Part shown: positions 35,321 through 47,629 of the stretch, in pieces
Numbering within the stretch: the stretch's first letter is position 1
Layout of the letters: each line of letters opens with the position of its first letter
DNA from: Solen grandis
Lineage: Eukaryota > Mollusca > Bivalvia > Adapedonta > Solenidae
DNA: 64,000 nt
Reading direction: 5' to 3'
Assembly (NCBI GenBank): GCA_021229015.1
Contig: CM037782.1
Location: forward strand, 61,391,187 to 61,455,186
The notes under the pieces: generated by a model
Seen by the model: the letters and a program-made list of their open reading frames with translations, nothing else
Told to the model about the DNA's origin: nothing
Databases searched by the model: none
Made by a program: the position numbers and the translations under genes

Positions 35321-38300
35321 CCTGTATCATTGTTATAGTGTCCTTGGATGTTTTACCTAATGATATTTATCTCAAAACGTTTGTCCGCGAACTTTTTGGA
35401 CACACATCGTAACATCAATTTGTTCACTGTTTTCCTGTTGGCAACAGTGATGTATGTACCACCATAAGTTATCAAAGAATTATATCCAAATAACTGGTAT
35501 AGACACCCGACCTGTCTGAATAATTTATTCGATGATAGCACATGAAGCTCCTCTTAACTGAGAAGAAAAATATTAACATTGCCGGAATAAACAGTAAATG
35601 AATTTTATTTATGGTCATTTTTTTCATAATTTTAAAAACGATCAATAAAAATACAACAGACAATTCGTTACAACATAGGCTAGAAAGACGTTGTTTTTAA
35701 GGAACTAAATATGACGAAATGTCACAATATTGGACAAGCTCATTACACCATAAAGTAGGCGCCGGTTGACCGGTTAAATCATGCAAAGCGAAGTCAGTAA
35801 CAACAATGCCGAAATTGGAAAATGTTCAACGAAACCAAGCTTTCGGAATACTAAAGTTAGGTATGTCGATGGATGATGTATAATCGAGTCTTATCGAACG
35901 AAGCAAGTGTCATTTTTGGAATCGACCATTATATAGTTCAAATTGTTTCAATTAAAGATATATCGCAGCAACTTAGAGTTGTTGTTTTTTCGCGTAATGT
36001 AAGAAAGGAATGGTTCATTACTCCTGATGAAACAAAAAGAATATGCTAATTCCATGTATATAGAAAGATATAAATGAAAGTACTTTCTTTTCTTTTTTTT
36101 TCTTTTTTTTTTTGCCCAGAATATAACCATTACAAGAAAGAGTCGATGAAAAGCCTCAACATCTCTGCAAACTAGAATGTGCGCAGGCAATACTAAAGAA
36201 TAACTTTCAGCAAAATATTTTAACAACATTCATTTTTCTGTAAAAATGTCATATGTTATTAAAAGTTTCCAGTCCTTACACAACCTCGACATGGAACAAA
36301 TAAGACACATTTAGTTACTATAAAACTGATTAAATAAAAAGAAAAAAAAATGCTTATAAAAGATAATACTGTGGACATATTTCTATGTACATCTTTTGCA
36401 GTACAACCACAAACACAAATCTCCCTTATACTGGAATATGTAAATACATGAGGTAGTACTAGAATTTGTAAAAAGAAATCCATGGATTACACGTTTTTCC
36501 ATAACTTTGATCTACCTGTCGGTCCCTATGTATGTTATGTCACCCAATATGATTTTCCACAACCGAATTTTAATAATTTTTAATAATATATTAGGTTAAG
36601 ATGACCTATAGGTCCATTGGGCCATGTGTATATCATATATTGTATTGTGTACATCATATATTGATTAGTATGATTATTATTACACATGTCACTATAATAA
36701 ACAGTTTTCTTACTTACTTAATTAATTAATTATAAGTATTGTTAAGAAATGAAGTACCCGGATAATCTATAAGGAATTATTGAATTCGCCCCTAAGAACT
36801 TGAGTATTACTGAGCGCAAAGTACGGTTTGTGGAATTCAGGCATATATCAACTAGCTTTTGCTGATATTGTTTAAAAGCAATGTTTTCCAATAAAAAGTA
36901 TTCCATTCCTTTAGATTAAACATTGCAGGGTTTCTTCTTGTCTGATCTGATCTTCGTAAACACAACATAAATCTTTAAATGCAATTTGTGCTTCTATGGA
37001 AACCCTCTTTGTTAATTTCTTTTTAAATAATCGAATCCTTGGGCAACGTTATTGGAATTGTTTGAAAATTATCTAAAAGAGTTGCATTCTTAATCACTAT
37101 TACTAAGCAACAGCAGGAATTTCTCGAGAATTTGTAAAATAGATTAGAACGAATTGATTTATATGGACATCATAGTAAGGGCGTCCAAGGTGCCTTTCGT
37201 TATGACAGTAATTGTTAGCAAATAATAAGCAAAAAGTAACCAAATGATTAACTCAATAGAGGGCACAAGATACAGACATGGAACAGATAATGGAGACACA
37301 GAATTCATCGCTTTTTTTCCTTTATAGATATGGATCTTGTGCAATTTATTATATAAAGAACTGAAATAGCTGAGACACACACTATTCATCGTTATTTTCC
37401 TGTATATATACTCGTACCGGTGACATCTTAAATTTATATGCATGCTATTGATCTTTTTCACATGATTATAATTGCCGCAATGTTATAAAGCTTTTTTTTT
37501 GCATATCGACATTCAATCTTAGTCCAATATATCTTTATTGGAATTCTTTTTGACTGTTTAAAGTTTAAAGTAATATATTTTCTTTTATAAGATAAAAAAC
37601 ATGACTGTTCATAAGAACCTGATACATGTATAGTGGTTTTTTTTAATTAAAATAACCATCGTCTTCCTTGTTGTTAAACAAAATTTAACACGATTGCATT
37701 TCAATAAATTCAATAAAACATAATATTACATGTGCCGAAATGCAAGTTTTAGATATTATCTAGGGTGAATTTAGGCATTTGTTTGCCATCAGAGACTTTG
37801 ATAGTTTTGAAAGTAAATCTTAGTACGTTGATTACTAAATTCTTAAGACATTATCATTTCCCTTGACACAGTGGCTGAGTAAAAAATCAAGTTTGCGAGA
37901 ACGAGTGTTCAGTAGGGAGAATAACATCCATGCTATTTGTTTTTCTTTAAGTAATGGATAACCGTTTCAACGTGAAAATATGAAGCATGAAAATATATTT
38001 AAGAGGAAGATAATTTCATATGATGTACATGTATGAATAAGATAAATGATTCTATAAAAAACCTTTCTCAATAATCTAAAAAGGGGTAAGTAATTGATGA
38101 TAATGATTGAAAAAGTGAGTGGAAAATTGTTGTAAAAGATATTGTGAAGAATGCAAGTCTTCTTTACGCTTACATAGTTCACTTTATATACAAAGTTGCT
38201 TGATCAAAGTCACCCTTGTATCTATTCTAGTTTTAGACTTTTCAGTTTAAGTTATCCTTTGTTCACTGAATTGCATGCTTTGTTAATATGCTGTAGACTT

Positions 38301-38364
38301 TAATGATAGTTAGGGTTATAAGAGAAAATCTTTATCAAAATAAAGCTTATAAACTTATATCAAT

Positions 38365-38456
38365 CTATCACGAGGGTTTCTGGGTTTGGCCATTACTTTG
38401 CGCATGGTAGGGCCATAAAAAGTTCTTGACACACTGGAACACGGCGCCCTTGATAA
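38365..38456 (-). mobile_element. SINE family S2, copy 5 (partial)
   Basis: GAGGGTTTCTGGGTTTGGCC, ATTACTTTGCGCATGG and the end AACACGGCGCCCTTGAT match the S2 body and tRNA-like end, with an internal loss of about 35 bp including the B-box. It is at the same place as the E1 copy at 31670. Confidence 0.6.
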
Positions 38457-41400
38457 ATGAAAATGCAGAAGAAATACTGACGATTTGGTATTAGAAATAT
38501 TTGTCTACGCAGCAGTCTCATCGTCTTTTGACATCGCCAATCTGTCAACAGTGAAAGACATCTTAGTTACTGTATATGTTACTTATATGAAGCTTATGTG
38601 TACTTTAAGTATTTTATTTCGGGATAATTAAATCACCAGGAGTCAGACATCAGACATCCTTTTCTGGCATCTCCATCTTAGATAATGAGACAAAAACAGA
38701 ATAACGTATGTATGTATGACAATTAGAGAATCAATGAAGGAAAAAAGTATTATATATGGAATATGTACTAAATATGTCATATTTATAACGTAAAGTCAAT
38801 GTAAAGAATTGTTTAAATACTGCTGAATCTGTTCCTTTTTATACATGAAGTCAGTAATGATTACATTGTTTACTAGTTGGTGACTGTTATTCATATATTA
38901 TAGTAAGTGGCTTTTGTATTACCAATTCTAATAGAAATACTAGATTAAGCATCAGGCATACTGAAAAATTATGGGACAATAGTACATATCTACGATAAAA
39001 CTTAGCTAAGAAAATATCTAAAGAAAAGGGCCAACACTAAGCCGGTTTGATTTATTGTCACTTAGCTTTTGCTTTTTTTTTTTGGAATGAAAATAAAAAA
39101 CATTCGTTAACCCATAGGGGCTTCATTCATATTGTTGCTATTAAAATGTCAAGACGTCTTAAGTATCAGACGGGTTGAGTATATCGTAGAATAGGTCTTA
39201 AAAATCTGCGGCAGCTTTTCGACATTAGTTCAACAGATTTCGACCAATCAGAAAAGTTCAGAAATTTATTTCTTGCACCTGGTTGAAGGCATTGTTCTAA
39301 CTGGCTAATGTTCAAAGCTGGTTTATTTGTGGAATCTGTTCGCAAAAGAAGAGATAAAGACTGTTTCATGTGTAAAATTAAAAACAATCTTACGGTACAG
39401 CTAATGACTAATCATGCCAACGAATATCTTTTAAAAGTTAAATTTCATTTATAATTAATCATGACGTTATTTTTATCATTTTACTGGTTGGATGTGTAAT
39501 TTAAGCAAAACTTTGAATGGTCTTCTATGAATCATTTTACTTTGCGGTTCAGAAAAACGTTCCAAAAAAAAACACTGCCTTTTTACCTGCATCTTTATTA
39601 TAATGAGCCGAATTAAATTCGAAAAAAAAAAGAACTCACACAAAAACCCATAAAATAAACATAAAAAACATTTTTCTAAGAATGCAATTTTTTCCTCTCA
39701 TGTATTGAATAATGTCTTATCTTTCCAAAGTCTACAATAAGAACTATGATTAAAAAGCGATACATACAACTAATGCTGTTAAACTCGTATATGTTCAAGA
39801 AAATGTTTTATATTAATACATTAATAATGCTCCTTTTGAAATGCCAAAACAAAACAGTGGTGTAAGGATATTTGAAAAACAATTTGACATTTGAACTGTA
39901 AGCTGTATATCCTGTATATATTTTAATGAAAACAGGAGGATTTTGTAAATCAGTATGACTTTTGATAGCATCGATTCTTCTCATGTGCTAAGTATATTAT
40001 GGTACAGCAACTCTAATGGGATCTTTTCAAAACCTTAATATATATATTTTTCACTAATACAAAAATAATTATTAAGAAAACATGAAAGCACCTAAGCAAC
40101 GCAAAAATGGGTTAAATTCAATGCATTGTCAATATAATGTACAAGTTGGTCACTTTAAATAACCAAGAATATATGTGTGTCTAAAAGATATGTTTAAATC
40201 AAACCGTGTGCATTAAATAATTTACCAAAAAAAGCCATACAGTATATTAAAGTGCTAACCATTTTCGCACATTATTTTCTTTAACTCCAGTTTTCCACTG
40301 AAGTAGGCAATCTCTTTAACTGAGGTAACAAAAATATCTTTGTCTTCTAAGAAACATTTAGACAAAGTGTCCACACGTCTTACCGATCAGATATATTTTT
40401 TTCGAATTTGAAATGACACCAGGAAATTTCACTCTGAACTAAAATCGATAATTCGCCACTTTTTATTGTGCAAAAAGGTTTTCATTATGTTGACAATTCC
40501 ATCTTACTAATTAGAACATACATATGTACCATAAAATACAAAGCCAGACAGTAGATCCGGTAGTTTTATAATGAATAGATATCGATTTCCTTTTAAGTGG
40601 ACATTGAATAAAAGATCAGACATTGAAATTTCAACCGAACGCAGAGAATATCTGCGATGTCTGTGTTTTCCTCACAGAAGGCAGTTGTACGGAAAACACC
40701 GAGATCAGACGATATGTATGTTATCGGACCTTTAACGCAAGACCATTTTTATTATTGCTCTGGATTGTGGAGTCCGCCTAATGTCACAAAGCAGACGACT
40801 TCCTGATATTTTGTCACAGGGATCAATATGCACTTAGACTCAGCTGCCAGAATAATGTCTACAACTACTCACAATAATGAAAAATATACATTAATTACAA
40901 GTAAAGTATTAAATATGGATGAAAGATTAACGGAAGTAAAATACCAGTTTATTGTTAAGACCAAAAGCAAGACCACATTATTTCTACATGTGTTCAGGAA
41001 ATCTAAAACAAGTAAGATTTCTATTTCATAATCCAATAATACCGCATTTCGGATTGGTCAAATTTCGGACATCTCGAAATATTTTTTGGGGGTCCCATGA
41101 AATTCGAGATAACGATTGTCGACTGTATGCATGTTAAGTATGATAAATTAGTAATTAAGTATAAAATGTTTCTCCTTAAAGTGTGCACCCTGTTAATAGT
41201 ATGGCATCAACAAATTCATTCATTCACAGACATAATGTATCGAATACTATAAGAACTAATCATTAGTTCTTGCAGTATTATAAGTATTGGATTGCTCATT
41301 TCTACTGAAACGCTAGAACTGCAATATTACTGCTGTGTAAGAGTTAATAATGCTATGATGCCACATAATTGGAGTTCAGATCTACAAATATAGTTCGGTA

Positions 41401-41857
41401 ATGATTGGTTTTACGAAATGAAACTCCTTAACTTTAAATGTATTGAAAACGGCAAATTTGTCACAAGAATGCGTTACTTTAATTAGATTTCACGCCTGGA
41501 GCAGGCGTGTGAATAAAGGTAAAAGCGTTGATTGCACGCTGCCTCAAAAGTAAAATATGCCTTACTCGTTTTTCTGTTACGTTTCAGTTTCATACAGTAT
41601 AATTGCCTAAAGTTTCTTGAATATCTGTCCTAAACAAAGACATTATAAGGTTTCTTTTTTTTTTAAATTTTGAATTCTTTATAAAAAAATCAATTATATT
41701 TTTGTTTGTTAGCATTTTCCACTGTTTCTATCAACACGTATAAATGGCTACTGTAGCACTGAATGTGTTTCTTTTTGATACCTGATAAGAACAGTATATT
41801 GAAAACCTTAGATCATAGCTTGCATTTTAAATGGAATGGATATCCCCATAAACATAA

Positions 41858-42781
41858 ACAAGAGGACCACCATAGCCTTTGAACGCCTACTAGAGTACCA
41901 TTACCTGTATTAAATATATCAAGTCACTTGATTTTACTTGATTCAACCTTAAGTAGCAACAAGATTCAAACTTTACGTACAAACAATTCTTAACTTTATA
42001 TACATACTAAATAAGAAAACTAACCAACCATCTGCAGACTTTTTTTAAGGAAACATTACCACTTATACAATAACAGTATAAAACCATAAGGTTATCATAC
42101 GTGCAAAACAGAATTAATTTTGTGGATTTGTTTCGGAAGAGAAGAAGTCATGTGGCCATTTTTTTATTTGGCAATATTATCTGTCTATTGTTAGTACAGC
42201 TGTTTATATCTTATTTTTTAAGTCTTTCCAGATTCCATTTGTATAAAAACCAACACCTTAAACAACACTACTTGTTTAGCTATTACAACTGATTCATTCA
42301 AAGATACTTATATAGACCAAATAAAACTCTTTGATACAGCTCCCGTGATATTAACAACTCCTTTAACATTTTCGTAGACAACCATGAGGTGACCATTTGT
42401 GCCAAATGAAATTAAATTCTGACCAGTGATTTCAGAGGAGATGTTTTTTAAGTTTTTTAAAATAAATTTCTGTTGGTCCCCATAGCAACAAGAGTTCTGC
42501 NNNNNNNNNNNNNNNNNNNNNNNNNNNNNNNNNNNNNNNNNNNNNNNNNNNNNNNNNNNNNNNNNNNNNNNNNNNNNNNNNNNNNNNNNNNNNNNNNNNN
42601 ATGGATCAAGTTTAATTTAGCAACTTTTATGCAGAGCCACCCAAGGATCTTTCATACCAAGTTTTATTAATTTCTAACCTTGTGGTTTTAGATGTCTTTT
42701 TAAAAAAATGTTGACGACACACGGCGCACGATACAAACGCAGGGTGATCACAATAGCTCACCTTGTGCCCTAGTGAGCTAA
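41858..42781 (+). mobile_element. Dispersed 'AGAGGACC' element containing the assembly gap
   Basis: It starts AACAAGAGGACCACCATAGC and ends GTGATCACAATAGCTCACCT followed by GTGAGCTAAAA. Inside are repeated motifs of the family: GTGATTTCAGAGGAGATG (about 42427) and a second, diverged copy GTGGTTTTAGATGTC (42682), with AGCAACAAGAGTTCTGC just before the gap and ATGGATCAAGTTTAATTTAG just after. It has no coding capacity and is inserted in the left arm of the long inverted repeat. Confidence 0.75.
42501..42600. other. Assembly gap of exactly 100 N
   Basis: The fixed length of 100 marks a scaffold join of unknown true size. Both flanks belong to one repeat element in the expected order, so the join is plausible. 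Confidence 0.98.
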
Positions 42782-44249
42782 AACTAGATCTAGATGTTGT
42801 TGTTGTTTTTTTACAAAAAAAATAATAATAATAATAAAAAAAGATGTATCCACTGTTTCAGTTGGCAAAAGTAGATATAAAGTAATGCAAATGGAATAAT
42901 GCAAATGGCAACATTTAGTCTCATAGGAATTTTTTTGTCCTTCCTTATTTGTAATAAACATATTAAATATCGTATCATCGTGTTTATATTTATGTCAATC
43001 TTTATTACAATCCGTCCAGGGGTCAAACAATAAAGGTCAGACATGGAAGAGGAAACATAAGTGAAGAATTTGTTAGACGAAAAACAATAAGCATCCCAAG
43101 TATTAAGATACAAACGAAAAGTAACAATATTTTATAAAAATAACACTCAATGTAGATACATGTTTTAAAAAGTCAATTTCATATTCTTGAAGTACATTTT
43201 CTATATAGGCAAAAAAGGAAAATTTAAACTGTTTCATAGATCTATTTAAACTTTGCATGATTATAGAGAATCATAACAGAAACATTTTTATGAAGAAAAA
43301 ATTGGAGGTCATCGTCCTTCTTTTGAGTTATCTGTCCCTGAATGTGATATTTAAGCACTTTGGGCCATATGCAGCATAATCTGCTTCATATAAAAGTATG
43401 CTGTTAATTAGTTCATCTATTTTAAATCTTGTTTAAGTTTAAGTTTATTTTAGGTTTGGAATTATGACAACAGATGAACAAATTACCGGTATGTAGAAAA
43501 GCAATATTATCACACGCAATAGCCACACAAAATGATGGCAACCCTAGTAAATAATGACTTTTCGTCACAAATTATCTTAGATTTTCTGAACTGTCTGATA
43601 TCAAGTCGCTATCAGAAATGAATATGTCTTGCTTCTGGTCTTACCAATCTAAAGATACTTTACATCCCTTAATCTGTCATCTATATTCAATAGTTAACGT
43701 TGCATTAATGTCTAGTGTTCTCTATTGTGAGTAGTTGTAGACATTTTCTAGCAGCTTAATCTTATGTGTATAATGATCCTTGTGACAAAATATCGAACCA
43801 TCGCCTGCTTTGTGACAAAGCCTTTCTAACATTAGGCGGGCTCCACAAACAAGAGCAATAAAAATGATATTATGTTTTATATACAAACTTTGATTATGTA
43901 TATTTAGCGCATGAGAAGAAGCGGTGCAGTCAAAATGTAATTTTGACTTACAAAATCTTCCTGTTTTCGTCAAGCAGTCTCGACAAACATGTAAAACTGT
44001 ATAGGTTATATAACGTTTAACTATCATGCATGATTTGGACTGATCAGATTATTCTTCAATGAAGAAATAAATATACTGAACCAAAAAGAAACCAAAATCT
44101 TTCTGGGTCTATAACTTATACATATTTGAATGCTCTGTAGAATAGTTTATATCAGTTTAACAATTAATCTTTAATCAACAAATCCATATTCGATGATACC
44201 CTCCCAAATAAAAAAATGAAATCGACTCACTCTTAAATACCTCTCCTCC

Positions 44250-44510
44250 CCCACCATTGTCGCAACTTTTCTTTGCATGGAGTGCCCCGTCCAGTTCACC
44301 CCAAAGGTGTTCAATTGGAGACAAATCTGGATGTACGGCAGCCAGTTGAGTGGGTTAATGATATGGTTTGCCTGAAAGTCTAGACAAACTCTGGCCACAT
44401 GGAGCTGGATATTTCATGCTGAAAGATTAGGTTGTGCTGTTGCATATTTGGGACTGCAACAGAGCGAATTATTTCCTTCCTATATCCTACGGCAGCCACA
44501 CTACGATATT
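44250..44510 (-). pseudogene. Tc1-like transposase fragment
   Basis: The minus strand reads GYRKEIIRSVAVPNMQQHN and LIFQHE (about 44415-44490), then in another frame HVARVCLDFQANHII (about 44357-44402), and in a third LAAVHPDLSPIEHLWGELDG (about 44284-44345). This is the order of the Tc1 catalytic core: the 'FQqDNApaHvAr' Asp motif, then 'WPa.SPDLSPIEHLW', whose Glu is the last residue of the DDE triad. The core Asp-Asn is damaged, and two frameshifts separate the parts. It is a short relic; no inverted ends were identified. Confidence 0.8.
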
Positions 44511-45371
44511 AAATTGATAGATTTAACTTTGAATAGCATAAATAACATTTATTTACCCTGTGTTTCTTTTTTCATTGAGTATGTCTCGTGTCTTTTTTCG
44601 ATTTTTCTTTCGTCTCATCATAATAAAGATGCATGTATATGACACCCTTATTCATTCTGGACCGCGGAGTAGTAATTAATCCATAGAAGACTGTCCGAGT
44701 CATTGTTTAAATATTCACACATCCACCCGTCTAAAACGAGTCAGGGCGTCATTATATTTTCTAATAATATTTTTAAAACTTGAAATGATAATACCTAGTC
44801 TTCAATAAGGCCAACCTGTCTAATACTAATGATATTTTGACAGTTTAGTAACAACAATATGTATTAATACAGATAAGGTGAATATTTATTATAATTTAAT
44901 GCATAATGAACTTACCTGAAAGTGCAGAAAAATAATTGATGATGTCAAAATAAATCAAAAGACTTTAGTGTCTATTCAAACACATTCTTTGGATACTATC
45001 TAAGTTAAGACAAGGTTTATGGCAGATGTGTACTATTGCCTCATAAATCCTCCAGTCTACCTGGCTACCTAGACCAATAATTCTATTGAAATTGAAATAT
45101 GAATAACTGTAAACAATGCAAGTACGACGCTTTCGTCAATTCCAAATATCTGATTTAATGTTTAAAAAGGAGCAAAATCAACAACATTAAAAAACAACAT
45201 CCTTTGCACTCCGTTTACGCTATAAACCTTACGTACTTAATAAATCTTCCATACATTATACAGTCTTCTAAGTATAGATACAAGGGTGCTTTTGTGAATG
45301 TGAATTATGATAGCGTAAAGACGATCCGCATTCTTCACGAAATATGTTACAGCAATTTTCCACTCATGCTT

Positions 45372-45378
<7 letters not shown>

Positions 45379-45404
<26 letters not shown>
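45379..45404. repeat. (ATC)n microsatellite
   Basis: About nine ATC units in E3. E1 and E2 carry GAT-type runs at related places. Confidence 0.95.
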
Positions 45405-45405
<1 letters not shown>

Positions 45406-46485
45406 ATTTATTGCCACTTTCAAAGAAGTATGTGAAAGGTTTTTTTGTACAATTAACGTGTCCATCTTTCGAACTTATCTTTCTCCCAAAAATATTTGTG
45501 ATATAATGATTATGAGTAATAATTTAATATTTTCAGTTTGAAATGGCTATCTATAATTCGGAGAAAGACAATTCATATTACAAATATTTGATAATTTTAT
45601 ATTTCTCTACCAAAAACTTTTTTTTTTAATTTTCAGTCACGAACAATTCGTAGCCCATTTATTCCCCTGTCATAGGTATTATGGGGCCGGGGTCATCCGC
45701 CATGCTACCTTACAAGTTTTCCAAGTGCATGAAAATATTTATAGAAAAGACCCATTAAACAAAGTTAAGATACTTCTATAAGAGATAGTGAAATACAATG
45801 TTTGCTACCTGAAGTTTTACAGACTTGCAAAAATATATGGACAAATTTTAGAAAAAAATAATTTCTAATCAAATTTTCAATTTTCCAATGTAACAAATAT
45901 TTTTAATTGATTACATTGATTTATTATTATTATCATTATTTAATTTCAACCAGTTCAGCAGAAGAAATATGTTTTGTATATATTCTACAAAAAATTATTT
46001 TTATTTTTGATTAATATTTAAGATGTTCTGAATCATTCTAAATTAATGAATTGTTTTATTGCAAGATTTGCATTCCACTCAAATATATTTAAAAGAACTT
46101 TTTTTAAAAAATTTTTTTTATCATACTTTCACATTAAAATGGGGGTTTAACAAGAAGAAAATGTTAAAACCCATACATTCTTATATAATACCTATAGTTA
46201 TTACTTATTTTTACATATCAGATAAAGGGTAGAAATCTTAGTATACCTTATTCAATAATTTCTCCTTTTCTACATGTATTTCCTACATGTATTGCTCTTT
46301 TTTACCGTTTTGCTATTACCTACATTACACGGGTTTCTGTAGCAAACTAATTTCTTTGTTTGCTCAGCCACGGAATTAAGATAAAGATATTAGGAATAAT
46401 GATATCAAGATTTACTTTCAAAACTTTCAAGGCATCTAGATCACACTAGATGATATCTTAAAGTTACGTCACTGAACATGTAATA

Positions 46486-46693
46486 CTGTGAAATCACTAA
46501 CTTTTGTGGACACTAATTTTCGTCGATTTCGTGGTGGGTTTTATCCACGAATATTAATCCCCACGATTACTTGTCTCCTATATAGACCTCACGTTTTTTT
46601 AGACCATAGCTCCACGAATAAATGTTTCCACGAAATTCCCTAAGGTACATAATCAACGAAAGTTAATGTCAACGAAAATTAATGATTTTACAG
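46486..46693 (+). mobile_element. MITE family T1, copy 2 (208 bp)
   Basis: Tips CTGTGAAATCACTAACTTTT and ...TTAATGATTTTACAG, flanked by TA on both sides (46484-46485 and 46694-46695), the target duplication. The interior matches the other T1 copies (GTGGTGGGTTTTATCCACGA, TTCCACGAAATTCCC). Confidence 0.9.
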
Positions 46694-47352
46694 TATTATG
46701 ACATTATTATTATGATGATTTTTAAATATTTTTTCCCTGTCTACATCGCAAACATAATTAGTTTTAGGTTTAAAATATGTATGAAAATAAGTTATGTAAG
46801 CTTTAAAATTAATTTCGAAAATTGGTCTAAGAAAGCGATGAAAGTTTCTCTCAGTTCGCTGTTCAGTGTCTGTATCGTGTGCCCTATATAAATTTAATCA
46901 ATTTCAAAGAAACTTTTTGCATAGTATTTGCTGTCAAGATAAGTTTTTTTTCATATAACATTTTGTCATTATGGCTTTAACTTAAAGCACCTTGGTTTGA
47001 TGTATCATTATATTCCGATTTCTCAATCCATTCTTAAATAATCAACCAATTTTCGAGATACCCCTGCTGTTGCTAATTTATAATGACAAAGAATGCAACT
47101 AATTCAGATCATTTACAAATTATTCCAATCTAAATTACGTTTCCCAAGGATTCGTTTATTTATATAAATGAGAAAAGTGGCTCTCAATAGAAACACAAAT
47201 TGCATTTAACGATTTACGCAGTGTTTGCAGATTGAGCAATCAAAACCGAGTAGAAACCCTGCAATGTTTATTTTTCATTTTTGTATTATTGGTTAATGCA
47301 TTTTGCAGATCAAAATTTTGGAAAATACGCAATTCATTGATTTTTTTTTTGA

Positions 47353-47611
47353 ATACTGACCGCTAAATACAGGTTGACCGCTAAATACAGATAAATACAG
47401 ATTGACCGCTAATACATGTGAACGCTTACAGGTGATCGCTTAATACAGGTGATTACATAATACAGATGGCCGCTAATACAGGCTGACCGCTAAATACAGG
47501 TTGACCGCGAATACAGGTGACATCTAATACAGGTGACCGCGTAATACAGGTGAATGCTTAATACAGGTGACCGCTTAATACAGGTGACCGCTAATACAGG
47601 CTCAACTGTAT
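47353..47611. repeat. 17-18-bp minisatellite
   Basis: About 14 degenerate units of the type TGACCGCTAATACAGG, with single-base length changes. It directly precedes the 84-bp satellite. Confidence 0.92.
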
Positions 47612-47629
47612 ACACATGTATAGTGTAAA

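Larger units (their letters stand above)
33480..41000 (+). repeat. Segmental copy E2
   Basis: Same order of blocks as E1: a GAT/TGT-rich start at 33480, TGTTACTGGGTC at 34119, ATAACTGGTATAGACACC at 35491, a GCAATTTGTGCTTC block at 36981, the GTGGCTGAG block at 37870, CATCTCCATCTTAGATAATG at 38667 and AATAATGTCTACAACTACTC at 40851. It is longer than E1 because of the element at 34246-34790 and the mariner relic at 34925-35320. Confidence 0.7.
41215..43120 (+). repeat. Left arm of long inverted repeat (partner 55450-56600)
   Basis: 41215-41560 is an inverted match of 56205-56590: GGAGTTCAGATCTACAAATA here against TATTTGTAGATCTGAACTCC there, and TTCACGCCTGGAGCAGG against CCTGCTCCAGGCGTGAA. The match goes on through TTGTTTGTTAGCATTTT (about 41703) and ends in the 42995-43120 block. 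The arm is interrupted by the element at 41858-42781. Limits are approximate. Confidence 0.75.
43440..47340 (-). repeat. Segmental copy E3 (inverted)
   Basis: Blocks of E1/E2 occur here as reverse complements and in reverse order: GTGAGTAGTTGTAGACATT (43726; E2 at 40852), ATGGCAGATGTGTACTATTG (45019; E1 at 32263), ATACAAGGGTGC (45276; E2 at 38208), TTGCTCAGCCAC (46360; E2 at 37870) and CCCAAGGATTCG (47142; E2 at 37036). It also carries a T1 MITE and a Tc1 relic, neither present in E1/E2. Confidence 0.72.

Noticed and set aside
43722..44027. 101-codon Cys-rich frame in E3
   Set aside because: The same DNA block in E1, E2 and E4 has stops and shifts, so the frame is not preserved.
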